Origin: Sabethes cyaneus
Taxonomy: Eukaryota > Arthropoda > Insecta > Diptera > Culicidae
Reading direction: 5' to 3'
DNA length: 64,000 nucleotides
Assembly (NCBI RefSeq): GCF_943734655.1
Contig: NC_071355.1
Location: 209,769,103 to 209,833,102 of the forward strand
In this document: piece by piece, positions 58,277 through 64,000 of the stretch
Position numbering within the stretch: position 1 is the first letter of the stretch
How the letters are laid out: every line of letters begins with the position of its first letter
The notes under the pieces: model-generated
Told to the model about the DNA's origin: nothing
Database searches by the model: none
The model's input: only the letters and a program-made list of their open reading frames with translations
Translations under genes and position numbers: made by a program

Positions 58277-58951
58277 CAGCCCGGACGCGATTATCCGGGT
58301 AATCAACTTTTTGAGTGTCAGGTGTCATAAATCTATTTCTAGTATTGATTAATCTCCCCTAAAGTTATAAAATTCCTTTTTTACGATTTTTTTCACTGAC
58401 GAATTTTATTTTTGGTACAAATTTTTTTTTGTACGCCATATTTTTTCTTTTAGATATCATAAATGTTTTCTATTATTGAAAAATTTACCCTAAAGTGAGA
58501 AAATTCCTTTATTTATTTTTATCACTGATGATGATGAAGATGATGATTATGTTGATGATGATTAAGATGAAGATCATGATGATGATGGTTTTGATGATGA
58601 TGATGATTTTGTTGAGGATGATGATTAATTTGATAATGATGATGATGTTGATGATGATGACGATGTTGATGATAATGATGATGATAATGAATTATGAATC
58701 ATACCACGCAACAATTTTAAAATTAAAAATTGATACTATTATCTGCATTACTCGCTGATAAAAATATGTAGACAAGGAATTTTATACCTTTAGGGAGGTG
58801 AATCAGTATTTGTCATGCTAGAATAATTATCTAACGTTGAAACTATGACTTTTGTGGGTAAAATAAATTATTTTAAATTTTTTGTTTTCACCCGGATAAT
58901 CGAATCCCCGGATAATCGAGTCCGAATCTCGAACCTCGAATACGAGACTAC
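58277..58951. mobile_element. Inverted-repeat element with CCGGATAATCG motifs
   Basis: CGGACGCGATTATCCGGGT near the left end pairs with CCCCGGATAATCGAGTCCG near the right. A second CCCGGATAATCGAATCC precedes it. The interior holds an imperfect GAT repeat (about 58527-58692). The outer right boundary is uncertain. Confidence 0.55.
58527..58692. repeat. Imperfect (GAT)n trinucleotide repeat
   Basis: About 55 GAT-like triplets with scattered changes. The Met-rich 87-codon frame (58495-58758) is produced by the repeat. Confidence 0.9.
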
Positions 58952-59132
58952 TGTGATAGATTTTTGTTATACAGAAAAATCTATCACAACATTCCCGTAT
59001 TCAATATTCTGCTAAGACGCTCAAAGTAATGACTTCTAATTACCTAATGTTAGTTTGCTTTTCTTACTAGTCTCTTGCGATGCAAGTAGAGCAAAGCTTT
59101 GTGTATAACCGTTTTTAAGACATTAAGATAAA

Positions 59133-59297
59133 TAAAGAAGGGTTTATTGACAGGTTCTGCAGCAGGTTATTAGAGTACAGGACAATTATAGGGCTAGTGT
59201 AAGGATCCTATTAATTTCTAGCAGTACCGCACAGCCGAGACTAGTACATACGATGACTGGCTTGTTAGATTAGCATAGTACCTTGCTACTAACAGGG
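59133..59297 (-). mobile_element. tRNA-derived SINE (family 1), minus-strand copy
   Basis: Reversed it shows CTAATCTAACAAGCCAGTCA, TCTCGGCTG, ACTAGCCCTATAATTGTCCT and CTCTAATA, matching 34484-34693. The B-box region is altered (GTACTAGTCTC). Confidence 0.65.
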
Positions 59298-59912
59298 CGA
59301 TGGGATATAGAGAACATTATGATATATGTCTCTAAAAGACTGAGTAACACTTTTTGGAAATGCATATTAAATGATGAAGATACTACCAGCTAAACCAGTA
59401 CGTTTAACTATAAGGTTCATTTTTTGCACTGTCAATAGACCATATCGGGATAATATTGAATTCAGCATGAAGTTACTTTGACATCGAATGGTCTGATTTT
59501 ACTAAGATTCGAACCCACGACCATTCGCTTGTTAAAGCAGACTCGGTAACCTTGTGGCTTTAGAGCCCCCCTTCTACAGTGGTTCTTTCATGGTGCAATT
59601 TGATGTGGGACACCCTTTATTCAGTAAATGTAATACAACCAATTGATATGAGATAATCTTGTCTCGAATAAATATAGTTTCAACGTATTCCGGAATATTG
59701 ATCAGGCTACCGCTGAATAGGCCGAAAATATCCACACGTATCCTACATAAAATTTGAAAATCTAATTTGTACAGGATCGGTGTTTTATTACGAGCCGTTT
59801 GTTTCGCGCGGCACAGAAATACTTTGTGTACGATCATTTTCCATTCACTTCCCGTGGTGGAGTCATCACAAAATTAGTGCGTTGCCAAACGTTGCTTGAA
59901 AATCTTACACAA

Positions 59913-60542
<630 letters not shown>

Positions 60543-60653
60543 CATACATGTCCCAAGCCATGGCCTGTTTGTGTAGATCACCATGGGATCGTAAAGGTGA
60601 CTACACAAATACGAGCGGAGATAGCGGCCTAGAGTTGGGCCTCAACAAAAATA

Positions 60654-61023
60654 ATGAATACAACCAACCAAGACAATGAAGAACGAGATAGCGGCACGAA
60701 GGAGGAACCCAAGAGTATGGGTCCCCAAAACCCCAAAACAAAAACAAAAAACAGTACAACGATCACCAGTGCCGAACAAGGGCACACTGACGAATAGAAG
60801 TAGTAGTGTGCCTCCAGCAGAGCAGAAAGAAGGGCACATGACGCTGATTTAGATGCTCACGCCAAAGCCTGGAGGTTTCGCTCGCGACGAGAATGGCCAT
60901 TTTGCAAGCGACTGCGCAAAGCCACCGAGCTGTATGCTCTGCAAGAATTCAGAGAGAAATGACAACACCACGGGAGGCTTCCAAAGCCCAGCGTATAAAA
61001 AGGCGAAGGCGGGTCAGCAGTGA
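60654..61023 (+). pseudogene. R1-clade ORF1 (gag-like), internally deleted
   Basis: An ATG at 60654 opens a frame of about 45 residues (MNTTNQDNEERDSGTKEEPK and so on) that stops at TAG. In another frame the C-terminus of an R1-type ORF1 is clear: NGHFASDC, then CMLCKNSE, then GGFQSPAYKKAKAGQQ before a TGA. GHFAxDC and CxxC are zinc-knuckle pieces of the gag-like protein that coats the element's RNA. The large middle part of ORF1 is missing. The terminal TGA (61021-61023) overlaps the ORF2 ATG (61023-61025) by one base (TGATG), the arrangement used by R1 elements for coupled translation. Confidence 0.78.
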
Positions 61024-63325
61024 TGGAGGTGACCCAGATTAATCTCAATCATTGCGACCTAGCACAACAACTGTTGTGGCAGTCGACAACGGAGTCATTG
61101 TGCGACGTCGCGATAATTGCAGAGCCGTACCGAATTCCTCCCGGTAACGGTAACTGGGCAGCTGATAAAGCAGCAATGACTGCAATACACGCAATGGGCA
61201 AGTTCCCAATTGAGGAGGTGGTTTCCAGTTCATACGAAGGTTTCGTGATTGTCAAAATCAACGGGATCCACGTATGCAGCTGTTACGCACCCCCAAAATG
61301 GACCATGGAGCTTGGAGACGGTCGCAAATCCATCATTGATATCACTTTTTGGCAGTCCATCCCTGATGCCGAACATAAATTGGAGGGTCTGCGAAGGGTA
61401 TACCCATATCCCGATCACCAGGCAATTAAACATAGTATCGGCCGGCGAAATCCGGCGATTAGACAGACAGCTAGAACCTACGACGACGGCCTTTGAAAGG
61501 GATCTTTTCGTCGAGGCACTCCGGGTGGACGGTGGAAAATCGATCTTGAATGAGAACGAGATGACAGATATATTGGTCAGGACAAGTGATGCTACCATGC
61601 CCAGAAAACAGGAACCGAGAAAAGAGCGGCGAACGGCTTATTGGTGGAATGCAGCAATTAGTAACCATCGTGGAAATAGTTGCAGTGACAAGACAGCTAA
61701 AAATGAAAAAGGCCCCTGGCCCTGATGGGATTCCTAACGTGGCTCTTAAGGCAGCAATACAAGCGTTCCCGGATTTGTTCAGGACCGTGCTGCAGAAATG
61801 CTTAGAAGATGGTAGCTTCCCGGCCCGATGGAAGATCTAGAAGCTAGTGCTGTTGCCGAAACCAGGGAAGCCTACGGGGGATCCAGCATCATACAGGCCG
61901 ATATGCCTACTTGATACATGCGGAAAACTCCTGGAGAGGATAATCCTGAATAGGCTTACGAGGTATACAGAAGGTGAACACGGTCTGTCAAACATGCAGT
62001 TTGAGTTCCGGAAAGGGAAGTCCACGGTGGATGCAATTCGGACAGTGATCGAGCGAGCCGAGAAGTCGTCCAAACAGAGGCGAAGAGGAGATCGTTTTTG
62101 CGCCGTTGTAACGATCGACGTAAAAACGCCTTTAACAGCGCTAGTTGGGAGGACACTGCCGACTGCATAGAATGCATGTCCCGGGATATCTATGCAGTAT
62201 ACTGAGGAGTTACTTCAGGAATCGGACGCTTGTTTACGAGACCGCCGAGGGGCGCAAGACGATGAACATTAAGTCTGGAGTCCCACAAGGCTCAACCCTT
62301 GGCCCAACGCTCTGGAACGGGATGTACAACGGTGTACTGTCTCTGAAACTGCCTAGAGGCGCGGTGATCGTCGGCTTTGCAGATGACATCGTGCTATCGG
62401 TGACAGGCGAGTCACTGGAGGAGGTAGAAATGCTGGTAACAAAGGCGATTAGAACTATCGAGAACTGGATGCATGGTGCAAAGCTATAAATCACCCACCA
62501 TAAAACGGAGGTTCTGCTGGTTAGCAACTGTAAAGCCGTACAACATGCAGTCGTAAAAGTCGGAGAGCACATTATTACTTCAACCTGCGCGGTCAAGCAT
62601 CTGGGAGTAATGAGAGATGACCGGTTGAACTTCAACTGCCACGTCGACTACGCTAGCGAGAAGGCGGCGAAAACTATCAATGCGATAGTCAGAATCATGT
62701 CGAATTGTTACGGGCCGAGTAGTAGTAAGCGGAGACTGCTGGCTAGAGTGCCATCATCGATACTGCGGTATGGAGGTCCAGCCTGGATCGCAGCACTACG
62801 ATCGAAGCGGAATCGCGTGAAGCTGAATAGTACCTTCCGACTCATGGCTGTAAAAGTTGTAACGACTGCTATAGACGAAGAAACATCAGAGGAGCCCGGA
62901 AGCTAGCGAGAGAAGAGTCGCTGAGCAAATGGCAGCAAGAGTGGGATAGGGCCGAGAATGGTAGATGGACGCACCGATTCATACCGGTTCTGTCAACCTG
63001 GTTGAACAGGAAACATGGAGAAGTCGGGTTCCACCTGACGCAGTTTCTCTCGGGTCACGGTTGCTTCAGGCAATACCTGCACCGGTTCGGGCACGCTGCG
63101 ACACCATTCTGCCCGGAATGCAGAGAGACGGTAGAAACACCACAGCATGTGGTTTTTGAACGTCCTCGATTTGCCGCGATACGAAGGGAAATGCCGCCCC
63201 TGACGGTGGAGAACATAGTAGACGAAATGTGTCGGGAGGAGAGCGTGTGGAATGCCGTCACCGACGTTGTAGCACAGATTATGTTGCAACTGCAACGACA
63301 GTGGAGAAACGACTACCAATCCTGA
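61023..63325 (+). pseudogene. R1-clade ORF2 (endonuclease-reverse transcriptase), frameshifted
   Basis: N-terminal endonuclease: QINLNHCDLAQQLL, VAIIAEPYR (catalytic Glu) and CSCYAPPKW. A deletion then joins it to a late part with IIDITF, NINWRVCEGYTH and DHQAI (catalytic His). Reverse transcriptase follows with APGPDGIPN, LLPKPGKPTGDPASYRPICL, TIDVK, SGVPQGSTLGP and FADDIV with both Asp. The C-terminus has CPECRETVETPQH and a FER where the last zinc ligand (Cys) is expected. Damage: frameshifts in the endonuclease, TAG at 61838-61840 in place of a Gln-like codon, a one-base loss in the A-run 62122-62126, TAA after GAKL at about 62487, and another frameshift near 62905. Not functional. Confidence 0.88.
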
Positions 63326-63397
63326 TTAGCAGACAATCTCGACAGACGCATCGGTGGAGTGACGAGCGTGACGGAGCAAACCAAGCTTGGACAGAAA

Positions 63398-63725
63398 CAC
63401 TACGAGGGCGGCCGTGAGAGGATAGATGTTATGTTGGTCGCTATCCCTGGGTTGGTTCGCGTCTTGATAGGTGAAGTGGTATTGTGGTGGCGAACTCGAC
63501 GGAGCAGTGGTGAGCCCAACAAGAAACCCTGCGAGTGTGATCGTGAGGAGATGGAAGTCATAACGGTCGCCATCTCTGGACCGGTACACGTCTCGACAGG
63601 TGCAAGGAAAGTGGACGGTGAAAGAGCATGTAGTAGTATCACGGATGGCAGAACCCTGCGAGGGTGAATGTGAAGGAGTGGACGTTATGACGGTCATCTC
63701 CGGATCGCGGTGTACAGACACAGCC
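63398..63725 (+). repeat. About 128-bp tandem repeat in the R1 3' UTR
   Basis: Three units start at about 63403, 63532 and 63659 (CGAGGGCGGCCGTGAG, CGAGTGTGATCGTGAG, CGAGGGTGAATGTGAAG) and each continues GATGTTATG.. or similar, GGTCGCTATC and an ACACGTCTCGACAGGTG-like end. The small ORFs on both strands are not genes. Confidence 0.78.
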
Positions 63726-63800
63726 TCCCCCGAAGTAATACTTAACGGCAGCTCCGGGGGAGTTAAGGTCAGACATCCGTGAGGTTTTTAGTGGGTTAGA

Positions 63801-64000
63801 GTCCCACACTGTGCTACGTGATTTAGCAATTTTTTATTTCTTTGTGTGGATATTATCACTACGACCAGCATTTTGATCTATTATTGCATTATTGCATCTA
63901 TAGCGATATAGAGTGAGCGAACTGCTTATTATCCGTGCTTAAAGTGTCGGTGTGTTTTTACCTTATTTCCCTCTACGCTTCTTACTACTTTTCAACCAAT
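63801..64000. other. Right edge, no supported feature
   Basis: Sequence after the R1 3' UTR repeats. It may still contain the end of the R1 element; the boundary cannot be seen. Confidence 0.3.

Noticed and set aside
58495..58758. Met-rich 87-codon ORF
   Set aside because: Produced by an imperfect GAT repeat.
61230..63721. Several 100-133 codon minus-strand ORFs
   Set aside because: Antisense shadows of the R1-clade ORF2 and of its 3' UTR repeats.

Overview
The window is repeat-rich eukaryotic DNA, most likely from a mosquito or a close dipteran relative. The signs are one split gene with GT-AG introns, several decayed RTE-, CR1/Jockey- and R1-type non-LTR retrotransposons, tRNA-derived SINEs, many short inverted-repeat elements (MITEs), and two very long (CA)n arrays. 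No species can be named from the sequence alone. I saw no bacterial-style operons, tRNA or rRNA genes, or CRISPR arrays.

The one host gene I can support lies on the minus strand at 2523-14163. Four coding exons (13992-14163, 13633-13866, 3059-3279, 2523-2618) join in frame to give the first 241 residues of a membrane-anchored short-chain dehydrogenase of the very-long-chain 3-oxoacyl-CoA reductase / 17-beta-HSD12 (let-767, Drosophila spidey) family. Its catalytic residues are intact. The last exon or exons lie beyond the left edge. Intron 2 is 10,353 bp long and consists largely of dead transposable elements.

Layout: 1-375 MITE; 383-1915 RTE copy; 2523-14163 dehydrogenase, whose intron 2 holds an RTE element split by an inverted-repeat element that itself carries a CR1-like copy, a (CA)n array, and further RTE and CR1 pieces. 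15.5-16.4 kb holds a SINE and a diverged duplication. 16,505-21,733 is a dead Tc1-type transposon swollen to 5.2 kb by nested insertions. 21.7-22.6 kb holds a minisatellite and an RTE fragment. 22.6-25.3 kb is largely single-copy in appearance. 25.3-34.7 kb is a dense field of MITEs, a three-unit tandem array, a 5'-truncated retrotransposon with a long open frame, and a SINE inside an RTE fragment. 35-46 kb mixes single-copy sequence, SINEs, inverted-repeat elements and pyrimidine-rich tracts. 46.7-52.9 kb has another RTE copy, a second copy of the element nested in the Tc1, and minisatellites. 53-55 kb is GC-richer and looks single-copy. 55.2-59.3 kb has MITEs and minisatellites. 59.9-63.8 kb is a 616-bp (CA)n array followed directly by an R1-clade retrotransposon.

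I found no clearly new biological system. The most informative features are nested insertions that can be dated relative to one another, because several have visible target-site duplications or an empty paralogous site elsewhere in the window, and the R1-clade element that starts exactly at the edge of a (CA)n array.
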